The notes: generated by a model from the letters alone, not told the origin. A stretch of DNA of 6,567 bases from Pseudomonadota bacterium (GCA_030271595.1 JARXKO010000086.1:1-6567), one strand, 5' to 3'; shown: positions 1 through 6,067, counted from the stretch's first letter. Numbers and translations: made by a program.

Positions 1-914
1 TCGCCGGGAATGAACATCACGACATAGTCGGGGGCATTTTCGAACTGCGCCCAATAGGCCTTGTTGCCGAGCGCATTGACGTGATTCTTGATCGCCGTGG
101 CATGGGCCGCGAGGTGGGTGGCGCGAATATCCTCATCGACCGCACCGAACGCATCCTGATAGGCATTGAGGCTGACCTTGGCGTCGATGACCAGATTCTG
201 GCCCCCGGGAACGCGCAAGATGACGTCGGGGCGCAGCCGTCCGCCTTCGCTGTCGGACTGGCTGACTTCGGTCTGGAAATCGGCATGTTCGCTGAGGCCG
301 CAGCTTTCGAGCACGTTGCGCAATTGTTGCTCACCCCAGCGCCCCCGCGCCTTGGGTGCATTGCGCAGTGCATTGACCAGCTTGGCGGCTTCGGCTGAAA
401 CCCGCTCGGTCCCGCTTTTCATGGCTTCGATATGGCCGGTGAGAAGCCCGAAATCCTTGCGCCGCTCGAGCTCCACCTTGGTTACCGCTTCCTCATAGCG
501 TTGCAAACGATCGTGAACCGGCTGAAGCAAGCTCTTGAGATTGCTTCCTGACTTCTCTTCCGATTGTTGGAAGCGTTGGTCTGCGCGCTCAAGAAACTGC
601 TTCTGCGCCTGCTCGAGCAATTGTCCACCGACCTCGGCGAATTGGGCAGTCAAAGCGTCCTTGGCCTCCTTGAGTTCGGTCAGGCGTTGTTCGAATGCCC
701 GATCGCGCTCGTCTTGAGCGGCCTTCAGCCCAACCAGCTCGTGCGCCGCGTCGCGGTTCGAATCGCGTTCCCTGACCACTTCGTCAAGCTGCAGCCGGAG
801 CGCCTCGGCAGTGGCCCGCCCCTGCTCGCCGCCGCGCGAGCCCAACAGCCAGCCGATCAGCCCGCCGGCGGCCAGTGCCACCAGCGCCAGAAGGATTGCG
901 AAGCCGGTCGTCAT
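1..914 (-). CDS. rmuC: RmuC family DNA recombination protein (partial, C-terminus beyond window)
   Basis: The reverse strand reads open from an ATG at 914 to the window edge, giving 304 residues without a stop. Residues 3-24 form one hydrophobic N-terminal membrane segment. Residues about 40-165 are rich in Glu, Gln, Lys and Leu and look like a long coiled coil. The RmuC core follows, with an RWGE motif at 192-195, an RPD motif ending at Asp230, and VIDAK at 242-246. The spaced Asp and D-x-K residues fit the PD-(D/E)XK nuclease-like core of this family. The visible part ends in the conserved VMFIPG stretch; family members usually run to more than 400 residues. A GGGGTGA ribosome binding site lies at 919-925. 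RmuC is thought to limit DNA rearrangement at inverted repeats, but its biochemical activity is poorly defined. It is divergent from the copper-storage gene. Confidence 0.95.
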   Translation of the reverse strand, partial: MTTGFAILLALVALAAGGLIGWLLGSRGGEQGRATAEALRLQLDEVVRERDSNRDAAHELVGLKAAQDERDRAFEQRLTELKEAKDALTAQFAEVGGQLLEQAQKQFLERADQRFQQSEEKSGSNLKSLLQPVHDRLQRYEEAVTKVELERRKDFGLLTGHIEAMKSGTERVSAEAAKLVNALRNAPKARGRWGEQQLRNVLESCGLSEHADFQTEVSQSDSEGGRLRPDVILRVPGGQNLVIDAKVSLNAYQDAFGAVDEDIRATHLAAHATAIKNHVNALGNKAYWAQFENAPDYVVMFIPG

Positions 915-944
915 CAAATCACCCCGCTGCGGAACATTGCGCGA

Positions 945-973
945 ACTTTAAGCGTGACGGAGCCGATGCTCAA
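945..973 (-). promoter_or_regulatory. Candidate sigma70 promoter for rmuC
   Basis: Read on the minus strand, TTGAGC (973-968) is followed by a 17-base spacer and TAAAGT (950-945). Each hexamer matches the sigma70 consensus at four of six positions. Transcription would start near 938, leaving a leader of about 24 bases that carries the GGGGTGA ribosome binding site. The -35 element lies partly inside the palindrome at 969-986. This is a motif match only. Confidence 0.35.
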
Positions 974-981
974 GCTATAGG
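954..981 (+). promoter_or_regulatory. Candidate sigma70 promoter for the copper-storage gene
   Basis: GTGACG (954-959), a 16-base spacer and TATAGG (976-981) each match the sigma70 consensus at four of six positions. The start site would be near 988, so the short leader still contains the ribosome binding site at 992-1000. The -10 element lies inside the 18-bp palindrome. An alternative reading is a general-stress (EcfG-type) promoter with GGAAC at 931-935, a 17-base spacer and CGTG at 953-956; that is one base off the CGTT usually given for this class. Confidence 0.35.
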
Positions 982-986
982 TTGAG
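969..986. promoter_or_regulatory. 18-bp near-perfect palindrome, possible operator
   Basis: CTCAAGCTATAGGTTGAG is symmetric at eight of nine base pairs; only 974/981 (G/G) fails. It covers the proposed -10 of the copper-storage gene and most of the proposed -35 of rmuC, a position from which a bound dimer could block either promoter. It does not resemble the CueR, CsoR or CopY operators I know, so no regulator is assigned. It has no T-run on either side and is not a terminator. Confidence 0.4.
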
Positions 987-1007
987 GCCCCGAGGGAGAA
1001 ATTTTCC

Positions 1008-1403
1008 ATGTCCATTCGCAAGATGATCGCGCTCCACCCCGATGTCGTGAAGTCGGGGCACGTCAATCAGTCGCTCGGCGATGCCGTCCATCACGCGATG
1101 TATTGCGCCAAGATGTGTTTGAGCTGCGCCGATGCCTGCGCCGCGGAAAAGATGGACATGGAGCAGTGCATCCGCCTGTGCAGCGATTGCGCCGACGTGT
1201 GCGAGGCGACCACTCGCCTGGGCCTGCGGCGCACGGGCAGCAATGAGCGCATCCTCACCGAGATGCTCGAATTCTGCGCCCGGGTGTGCGACGAATGCGC
1301 CGCCGAATGCGAGCGTCACGACATGGAACATTGCAAATTGTGCGCCCAGATCTGCCGCGAATGCGCCGCGGATTGCCGCAAGGCCGCAGCCTCGATCGGT
1401 TAG
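1008..1403 (+). CDS. Four-helix-bundle copper-storage protein, Csp3/DUF326 type
   Basis: This 131-residue protein has 17 cysteines. Four C-x3-C-x2-C-x3-C runs start at Cys33, Cys54, Cys90 and Cys112, with one extra Cys109. Spacing by three and four places the thiols on one face of each helix, the pattern of Csp copper-storage proteins that bind many Cu(I) ions inside a four-helix bundle. No signal peptide is visible, so a cytosolic Csp3-like protein is more likely than an exported Csp1. His104 and His108 lie between the last two helices and may serve at the open end of the bundle. The start is fixed by GAGGGAGAA at 992-1000, about eight bases upstream. The gene is divergent from rmuC, and its stop overlaps that of the next gene. 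No copper pump or regulator is in the window. Older annotations may call it a ferredoxin-like Cys-rich protein. Confidence 0.9.
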   Translation: MSIRKMIALHPDVVKSGHVNQSLGDAVHHAMYCAKMCLSCADACAAEKMDMEQCIRLCSDCADVCEATTRLGLRRTGSNERILTEMLEFCARVCDECAAECERHDMEHCKLCAQICRECAADCRKAAASIG

Positions 1404-1912
1404 GCGTCTTCCCCGGCGCGGAGGCTGCACTGCAGATAGACGGTGTCGAGGCGCCGGCCGAACTTCGTGCCGACGTGACGCAGCCGGCCGCGCTCCTCAA
1501 ACCCGCATTGGCGGTGCAGCGCCATTGACGACGGCTCGCCGCCCCCGACCACCGCCACCATTTCGGCAAAGCCGCAGGCGCTCGCTTCAGCCTTGAGCGC
1601 TTCGAGAAGCGCTGTGCCGACCCCCTGCCGGACCGCATCAGCGGCGACATAGATGCTGTTCTCGCAGGTCCGGGCATAAGCGGCGCGGTCGCGAAACTGG
1701 GTGGCATAGGCATAGCCGAGCACCATTCCGCCGCGCTCGGCGACGAGGAACGGCCAGCCGCGACTGGTGATGGCCACAATCTTGTCCGCCCAGGCCAGGG
1801 CGCTCAGCCCTTCGCTATCGAAGCTGGCGGTGCCGGTCCGGGCGTGATGGTCGTAGATCGGGGCGATCGCCGCGGCATCGCCGGGCGTCGCGGTGCGGAT
1901 CGTCACAGCCAT
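1400..1912 (-). CDS. GNAT N-acetyltransferase, phosphinothricin acetyltransferase/MnaT-like
   Basis: A 170-residue single-domain GNAT protein. It begins with the usual strand-helix pattern (TIRTATPGDAAAIAPIY) and has the family block ENSIYVAADAV at about 84-94. The acetyl-CoA loop VRQGVGTALL follows, then a C-terminal VGTKFGRRLDTVYLQ typical of the PAT/MnaT group. Members acetylate small amines such as phosphinothricin, methionine sulfoximine or related amino acids; the substrate here cannot be read from sequence. The first position of the usual Q/R-x-x-G-x-G loop is Val. I see no ribosome binding site before the ATG, so translation may depend on upstream def or the start may differ; the N-terminus nevertheless fits the family. 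It lies 51 bp downstream of def on the same strand, and its TAA overlaps the copper-storage gene's TAG. Confidence 0.88.
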   Translation of the reverse strand: MAVTIRTATPGDAAAIAPIYDHHARTGTASFDSEGLSALAWADKIVAITSRGWPFLVAERGGMVLGYAYATQFRDRAAYARTCENSIYVAADAVRQGVGTALLEALKAEASACGFAEMVAVVGGGEPSSMALHRQCGFEERGRLRHVGTKFGRRLDTVYLQCSLRAGEDA

Positions 1913-1963
1913 TGCCGCAGTGCAGCGCCCATCCGGCGGCGGCTCAAGGTGAAGTCTTGACCC

Positions 1964-2506
1964 TCAGGCGTCTACCGCCTGCTCCTTGCGCCATTTGGCG
2001 AGCTTCTTGAGCACCATTTCGCGTTTCAGCCGCGACAGATGATCGATGAACAGGACGCCGTTCAAATGGTCCATCTCGTGCTGGAGGCAGACCGCGAGCA
2101 AACCGTCGATCGGCTCCTCATGGACCTTGCCGTCGAGATCCTGCCATTTGGCGCGGATCCGGTCGGGGCGCATGACCTCGGCATATTGCTCCGGCACCGA
2201 CAGGCAGCCTTCGGTGTAGGGAATTTCCTGATCGGAGGTCGAGAGAATCTCGGGATTCACGAACACCCGCGGGTCGCGGACGATCGGCGCGTCCTTGGCC
2301 TCGCTTTCGGGTTCCTGGAGGTCGATCACCAGCAAGCGCACCGGCTCTCCGACCTGGACCGCGGCGAGGCCAATGCCGGGCGCGGCGTACATCGTCTCGA
2401 GCATATCGCCGGCGAGCGTCTTCAGCGCGTCGTCGAACGTCGCCACCGGCCGGGAAATCTGGCGCAGGATCGGGTCTGGCGTCTCAAAGATGCGACGGAT
2501 TGCCAT
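1964..2506 (-). CDS. def: Peptide deformylase
   Basis: This 180-residue metalloenzyme removes the N-formyl group from the initiator methionine of nascent chains at the ribosome. All three family motifs are present: GIGLAAVQ at 44-51, EGCLS at 99-103 and HEMDH at 143-147. Cys101, His143 and His147 are the expected metal ligands and Glu144 the catalytic acid. The length and the basic, Lys-rich C-terminal tail are normal for the alphaproteobacterial form. It follows recR by 31 bp on the same strand. No Shine-Dalgarno sequence precedes the ATG; instead a sigma70-like -10 sits just upstream, so an own, possibly leaderless, transcript is plausible. Its partner fmt is about 690 bp away on the other strand rather than adjacent, as in the Escherichia coli def-fmt operon. 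Confidence 0.97.
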   Translation of the reverse strand: MAIRRIFETPDPILRQISRPVATFDDALKTLAGDMLETMYAAPGIGLAAVQVGEPVRLLVIDLQEPESEAKDAPIVRDPRVFVNPEILSTSDQEIPYTEGCLSVPEQYAEVMRPDRIRAKWQDLDGKVHEEPIDGLLAVCLQHEMDHLNGVLFIDHLSRLKREMVLKKLAKWRKEQAVDA

Positions 2507-2512
2507 GGCAGT

Positions 2513-2541
2513 AATTTAGTCTTTCAAGTGAACGGGTTCAA
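2513..2541 (-). promoter_or_regulatory. Candidate leaderless promoter for def
   Basis: On the minus strand TTGAAC (2541-2536), overlapping the recR stop codon, is followed by exactly 17 bases and TAAATT (2518-2513). Each hexamer matches the sigma70 consensus at four of six positions. Six bases separate the -10 from the def ATG, so transcription would begin at or next to the start codon. This would explain the missing ribosome binding site. Motif evidence only. Confidence 0.35.
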
Positions 2542-3134
2542 GCGATCGGCCGGCGCGCTCGAAGCGCTTGCGCGAGCGTACCCTCGTCGAGATAGTCGAG
2601 CTCGCCGCCGACCGGAAGCCCGTGCGCCAGTTGACTGACCCGGATCGGGAAATTCTCCAGCCGCTCGGCCAGATAATGGGCGGTGGTTTGCCCTTCGAGC
2701 GTGGCGTTCATCGCCAGCACGACCTCGTCGAAGCCGCCGGCGGCGACGCGTTTGACAAGCGTGTCGATGCCGAGGTCCTCGGGCCGGACTCCGTCGAGCG
2801 CGCTGAGGCGGCCGCCGAGCACGTGATAGCGGCCGGGAAACAGCCGCGAGCGGTCGAGCGCCCAAAGATCGGCGACTTCCTCGACCACGCACAGCATTTT
2901 CTCGTCGCGGCGCGGGTCGCGGCAGATGGTACACGGGTCGGCGGTGTCGAGATTGCCGCAGATCGAACAGGTGGTGAGATTGGCCGATACCGACTTGAGC
3001 GCCGCAAGCAACGGATCGAGCGCGCTTGTCCGGCGCTTCATCAGGTGCAGCACCGCGCGCCGGGCCGATCGCGGGCCGAGACCGGGCAGCCGGGCCAAGG
3101 CTTGCGCCAGCGCTTCGATTTCGTGACTTGCCAT
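2538..3134 (-). CDS. recR: Recombination mediator protein RecR
   Basis: A 198-residue RecR, which acts with RecO (and RecF) to load RecA at gaps and stalled forks. An N-terminal helix-hairpin-helix ([18 protein letters not shown], 14-31) is followed by a four-Cys zinc finger (Cys56, Cys59, Cys68, Cys71). The Toprim domain starts near residue 79, with [14 protein letters not shown] at 103-116 and [13 protein letters not shown] at 143-155. The reading frame extends upstream to 3209, but the ATG at 3134 gives the standard length and N-terminus; the extra 25 residues are low-complexity and overlap fmt. No strong ribosome binding site is seen, and the start codon falls in a small inverted repeat (3128-3144). 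It is first in a unit with def and is divergent from fmt. Confidence 0.96.
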   Translation of the reverse strand: MASHEIEALAQALARLPGLGPRSARRAVLHLMKRRTSALDPLLAALKSVSANLTTCSICGNLDTADPCTICRDPRRDEKMLCVVEEVADLWALDRSRLFPGRYHVLGGRLSALDGVRPEDLGIDTLVKRVAAGGFDEVVLAMNATLEGQTTAHYLAERLENFPIRVSQLAHGLPVGGELDYLDEGTLAQALRARRPIA

Positions 3135-3144
3135 TGCGGGGCAA
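3128..3144 (-). repeat. Small inverted repeat enclosing the recR start codon
   Basis: In the recR message, TTGCC (3144-3140) can pair with GGCAA (3132-3128) around a seven-base loop. The AUG (3134-3132) spans the loop edge and the stem. A stem of five pairs with three or four G-C is modest and may be chance in such GC-rich sequence, but it lies on the initiation site of a gene without a visible Shine-Dalgarno sequence. Confidence 0.3.
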
Positions 3145-3182
3145 CACTTAGGGCGCTTGGCGCGTCGGGCAAGTCCGGCCAT

Positions 3183-3189
3183 AGGGCGG
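3183..3189 (+). promoter_or_regulatory. Ribosome binding site that decides the fmt start
   Basis: AGGGCGG lies just before the ATG at 3193, with six bases between the AGGG core and the start codon. It supports this start over an in-frame ATG at 3157, which would add 12 residues that Fmt proteins lack and would precede the conserved [13 protein letters not shown] beginning. Confidence 0.7.
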
Positions 3190-3192
3190 CGC

Positions 3193-4092
3193 ATGCGGAT
3201 CATCTTCATGGGATCGCCGGACTTTGCAGTGCCAAGCCTCGAGGCGCTGGTGGCCGCCGGTCATGACGTCGTCGCGGCCTATTGCCAGCCGCCGCGCCCC
3301 GCCGGCCGCGGCAAGGGCCAGCGCAAGACCGCGGTTCACGACCGCGCCGAGGCCCTGGGCATCCCCGTTCGTACGCCGCGCTCGCTGCGTAATGCCGAAG
3401 CGCAGGCCGAGTTCGCTGCGCTCGACGCCGATCTCGCGGTGGTCGCGGCCTATGGACTGATCTTGCCCCCGGAAATCCTCGGCGCGCCAAAGGGCGGCTG
3501 CATCAACGTCCACGCCTCGCTGCTGCCGCGGTGGCGCGGGGCGGCGCCGATTCAGCGCGCGATCCTCGCCGGCGATGACGTCACCGGGGTGACCATCATG
3601 CGCATGGACGAAGGGCTCGACACCGGTCCAATGCTGCTCAAGCGCGAGCTTGCGATCGACAGCAAGAATGCTGGTCAAGTAACTGAACAATTAGCCATAA
3701 ATGGAGCGCAGGCGCTGCTCGACTGGCTCGACCATCCGTCAACGCCCCAGGTGCAGGCCGACGCCGAGGCGACCTATGCCGCCAAGATCGACAAGGCCGA
3801 AGCGCGGATCGACTGGGCCCTGCCGGCCGCCGCCATATTGCGCCAGGTTCGCGCTTTCGCTCCCGCCCCCGGGGCCTGGTTCGAAGCCAATGGCGAGCGC
3901 GTTAAATTGCTCGACGCGGCGGTTGCTGACGTCAGCGGCCCGCCGGGCACCGTGCTCGACGCCGGCCTTGTCATCGCCTGCGGGAACGGCGCCATCCGCC
4001 CTTTGCTGGTCCAGCGCGCCGGGCGCTCGGCGATGAGCCCAGGCGACCTGCTGCGCGGCTTCCCGATCGCGCCGGGCACGATCCTCCAATGA
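3193..4092 (+). CDS. fmt: Methionyl-tRNA formyltransferase
   Basis: This 299-residue cytosolic enzyme transfers a formyl group from 10-formyl-tetrahydrofolate to initiator Met-tRNA. The N-terminal formyltransferase domain starts with FMGSPDFAV (5-13). It carries the catalytic set Asn105, His107 and Asp143, and the signature [12 protein letters not shown] at 109-120. A positively charged loop rich in Arg and Lys at 35-45 fits the tRNA-binding insertion of Fmt. The C-terminal OB-like domain covers about 200-299. Its stop overlaps the truA start as ATGA, indicating coupled translation. Codons 159-171 (3667-3705) are strikingly AT-rich and use TTA, ATA and GTA, although the encoded residues are ordinary for the family. 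It is divergent from recR across 58 bp in which I cannot name a convincing promoter. Confidence 0.97.
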   Translation: MRIIFMGSPDFAVPSLEALVAAGHDVVAAYCQPPRPAGRGKGQRKTAVHDRAEALGIPVRTPRSLRNAEAQAEFAALDADLAVVAAYGLILPPEILGAPKGGCINVHASLLPRWRGAAPIQRAILAGDDVTGVTIMRMDEGLDTGPMLLKRELAIDSKNAGQVTEQLAINGAQALLDWLDHPSTPQVQADAEATYAAKIDKAEARIDWALPAAAILRQVRAFAPAPGAWFEANGERVKLLDAAVADVSGPPGTVLDAGLVIACGNGAIRPLLVQRAGRSAMSPGDLLRGFPIAPGTILQ

Positions 4093-4829
4093 CCCGCTGG
4101 CGGCTGACGGTCGAATATGATGGGACGCCGTTCATGGGCTGGCAGCGGCAGGACCATGGCCCGACGGTCCAGCAGACGCTCGAGGAAGCGTTGGCGCGCA
4201 TGACCGGCCAGCACGCCGCCATCACCGCTGCCGGACGCACCGACGCAGGCGTTCACGCCCGCGCCATGCCCGCTCATGTCGACATCGCCCGTGACGTCAC
4301 CCCGCACCGCCTGCGCGAAGGCTTGAACGCGCTCGTCCGTCCGCATCCGATCTCGGTGATCGCGGCCGAGCCCGTCGCGGACGACTGGCACGCGCGCTTC
4401 TCATGTACCGAGCGGCGCTATTTCTACCGCATCCTCGAGCGCCGCCCGCCGCCGGCACTCGACCGCGACCGAGTCTGGCATATCGGGATGCCGCTCGACG
4501 TCGAGGCGATGCGCGCGGCCGCGGCGCTTCTGGTGGGGCGGCACGATTTCACCACCTTCCGCTCGGTCCATTGCCAGTCGCCAAGCCCGGTCAAGACGCT
4601 CGACCGGCTCGATGTCGAGCGAGCCGACGGCGAAATCCACATCCACGCCGAAGCGCGCAGCTTCCTCCATCACCAGGTGCGCTCGATGACCGGCTGCCTG
4701 GCGCTGGTCGGGCGCGGGCAATGGAGCCCCGGCGGTATGGCCACAGCACTGGAAGCGCGCGACCGCGCCGCGCTGGGCTTCAACGCGCCCCCGAACGGCC
4801 TCTATTTCGTCGGGGCGAGCTACCCCTAG
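4089..4829 (+). CDS. truA: tRNA pseudouridine(38-40) synthase TruA
   Basis: A 246-residue TruA, which isomerises uridines 38-40 in the anticodon arm of many tRNAs. The N-terminal [14 protein letters not shown] (8-21) and GRTDAGVHA (49-57) are diagnostic; Asp52 is the catalytic nucleophile. RRYFYRI at 109-115 contains the conserved active-site tyrosine. HDFTTFR (152-158) and [12 protein letters not shown] (189-200) complete the second half of the fold. After GRTDAGVH the sequence is [10 protein letters not shown], where many homologues have a GQV-type stretch; this is probably lineage variation. The start overlaps the fmt stop by four bases. The TAG stop shares the sequence CTAG with the stop of the convergent PLP-fold gene, leaving no room for a terminator. 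Confidence 0.97.
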   Translation: MTRWRLTVEYDGTPFMGWQRQDHGPTVQQTLEEALARMTGQHAAITAAGRTDAGVHARAMPAHVDIARDVTPHRLREGLNALVRPHPISVIAAEPVADDWHARFSCTERRYFYRILERRPPPALDRDRVWHIGMPLDVEAMRAAAALLVGRHDFTTFRSVHCQSPSPVKTLDRLDVERADGEIHIHAEARSFLHHQVRSMTGCLALVGRGQWSPGGMATALEARDRAALGFNAPPNGLYFVGASYP

Positions 4830-6055
4830 ACCATGATCTCGAGCGCCAGCGGACGGCTTTCCCATGCCTGCGGGCTCGCGGTCAGGCCATAAGCGCCGGC
4901 GCAGAAGATCGCGATCAGGTCGCCGGGCTGGGCCAGCGGCAGGCAGACATCGTCGCCGAGCACGTCGAACGGGGTACACAGGCAACCGGTGACGGTCACA
5001 ACCTCCTCGCCCGCTGCGCCGAACTTGTTGGCGACCGCGATCGGGTGATTGAGCCGCGGCGGCTCGCCGAATGGGCCGGTCGCGCCAATCAGATGATGGC
5101 CGCCGCCGTCGGTGATCAGAAACGTGCGCCCGGCGCTCTCCTTCTTATCGACGATGCGGGTGACATAGACCCCCGATTCGGCGACGATCCAGCGGCCCAG
5201 CTCGATCGACAAGGTCGTCGTCGCAAGCATGTCCGAAGACTCGCGAAGGCTGTCGCACAACGCCGTCGCGACGCGGTCGATATCGAGCGGCCATTCGCCC
5301 TGCAGGCACGGCGTTCCAAAGCCGCCGCCGAGGTTGAGCTCGGGCAGCCGGATCCCGGCCGCGTCGGCGATTGCCCCGGCCAAATCGATGGTCTGGCGAT
5401 GAACCTTGATCAGGGCATCGGCATCCAGCCACTGCGAGCCGGTAAAGATGTGGATGCCGCGAAAGTCGACGTCGGCCTCGATCAGCCCGTTGATGATCGC
5501 GGGCGCCTCCGCGGCATCGAAGCCGAACGGGTTGGGCGCGACGACGCTTTCGGACCCGTCATGGCCGATGACGAACGGGGGATCGACCCGCACCGCGAGT
5601 TTGGGTTTTTTGCCGAGGCGCCCGGCGGCCTTGATCGCGCGTTCGGCCTCGCCCTCGCTTTCCAGGCTGATGGTCGCTCCGGCAAGGATCGCGGCCTCGA
5701 TCTCGCGCTCGCTCTTGCCGGGTCCGGCAAAGGTCATCGGAATGCCCGCCAGTTCGGCCCGCTTGAGGCGCTCGATCTCACCCGCGGAAACCACCCGGAA
5801 ACCTTCGACATACCTCCCGATGAACCGCAACACATCCTCGCAAGGGTTTGCGCTGACGGAATAATAGAGGTTGATTCCGGACGGCATTGCAGCCCTGAAC
5901 CGGGTGATCTGACTGCCGATGATATTATTGTCATAGACGAACAAGGGCGTCCCGCCGGCTTCGGCGATGAGCTCGCTCACCGGCGACCCGCCAATGATCA
6001 ACTCGCCCGCGCTCGAGGCGGTGAAATAGGGCGGTAGTGGACCCGTCGGTTTCAT
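4826..6055 (-). CDS. Fold-type III PLP decarboxylase homologue lacking the Schiff-base lysine (exosortase A-associated-like)
   Basis: This intact 409-residue protein has the alanine-racemase-like barrel and C-terminal beta domain of diaminopimelate/ornithine decarboxylases. Overall it resembles the exosortase A-associated decarboxylase family (TIGR03099, from memory): an N-terminal [19 protein letters not shown] at 109-114, HIFTGSQ at 202-208, the phosphate-binding GGGFG at 243-247, ELGR at 285-288, CTPFD at 360-364 and GAYGLTASP at 387-395. The motif that should read Y-x-V-K-A-N reads YSVSAN (65-70), so Ser68 (AGC, 5854-5852) replaces the PLP lysine. The Asp of the following G-x-D-V-x-S-x-G-E motif is Arg87. 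Activity as a normal decarboxylase is therefore doubtful. AGGGGGA at 6061-6067 fixes the start. It follows trxB by 32 bp. No exosortase or polysaccharide genes are in view, so any such role is untested. Confidence 0.85.
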   Translation of the reverse strand: MKPTGPLPPYFTASSAGELIIGGSPVSELIAEAGGTPLFVYDNNIIGSQITRFRAAMPSGINLYYSVSANPCEDVLRFIGRYVEGFRVVSAGEIERLKRAELAGIPMTFAGPGKSEREIEAAILAGATISLESEGEAERAIKAAGRLGKKPKLAVRVDPPFVIGHDGSESVVAPNPFGFDAAEAPAIINGLIEADVDFRGIHIFTGSQWLDADALIKVHRQTIDLAGAIADAAGIRLPELNLGGGFGTPCLQGEWPLDIDRVATALCDSLRESSDMLATTTLSIELGRWIVAESGVYVTRIVDKKESAGRTFLITDGGGHHLIGATGPFGEPPRLNHPIAVANKFGAAGEEVVTVTGCLCTPFDVLGDDVCLPLAQPGDLIAIFCAGAYGLTASPQAWESRPLALEIMV

Positions 6056-6060
6056 TCGCT

Positions 6061-6067
6061 TCCCCCT
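6061..6067 (-). promoter_or_regulatory. Strong ribosome binding site of the PLP-fold gene
   Basis: AGGGGGA on the minus strand lies five bases before the ATG at 6055. It is the strongest Shine-Dalgarno match in the window. It shows that the gene with the altered active site is still set up for efficient translation, which argues against decay as a pseudogene. Confidence 0.7.

Noticed and set aside
975..1430. A 151-codon minus-strand frame opposite the copper-storage gene
   Set aside because: The plus strand has a regular Cys pattern and a good ribosome binding site; the minus frame has neither motif nor start signal.
1941..1963. Weak inverted repeat (TCAAG/CTTGA) downstream of def
   Set aside because: The stem is only five pairs and no T-run follows on either strand, so I do not call it a terminator.
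3157..3185. TTGGCG, 17 bases, CATAGG as an fmt promoter
   Set aside because: The -10 matches at only three of six positions, and it would start the transcript at the ATG, removing the good ribosome binding site that overlaps it.
3157..3192. N-terminal extension of fmt by 12 residues
   Set aside because: Fmt proteins begin at the [15 protein letters not shown] sequence, and the ribosome binding site at 3183-3189 serves the ATG at 3193.
3135..3209. N-terminal extension of recR by 25 residues
   Set aside because: It overlaps fmt, is low-complexity and basic, and would make RecR longer than the usual ~200 residues.
2568..3266. A 232-codon plus-strand frame antisense to recR, and a 199-codon one antisense to def (2039-2638)
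   Set aside because: Both are antisense to well-supported genes, and the translations show no domain.
5605..5610. Run of six A in the PLP-fold message as a possible programmed frameshift site
   Set aside because: The AAAAAAC heptamer is not in the X-XXY-YYZ phase for -1 slippage, and the frame continues normally as Lys-Lys-Pro.
4403..6037. A 544-codon open frame on the plus strand
   Set aside because: It runs through truA and antisense to the PLP-fold gene. Its product is Arg/Gly/Asp-rich with no recognisable motif; such long antisense frames are common in GC-rich DNA.
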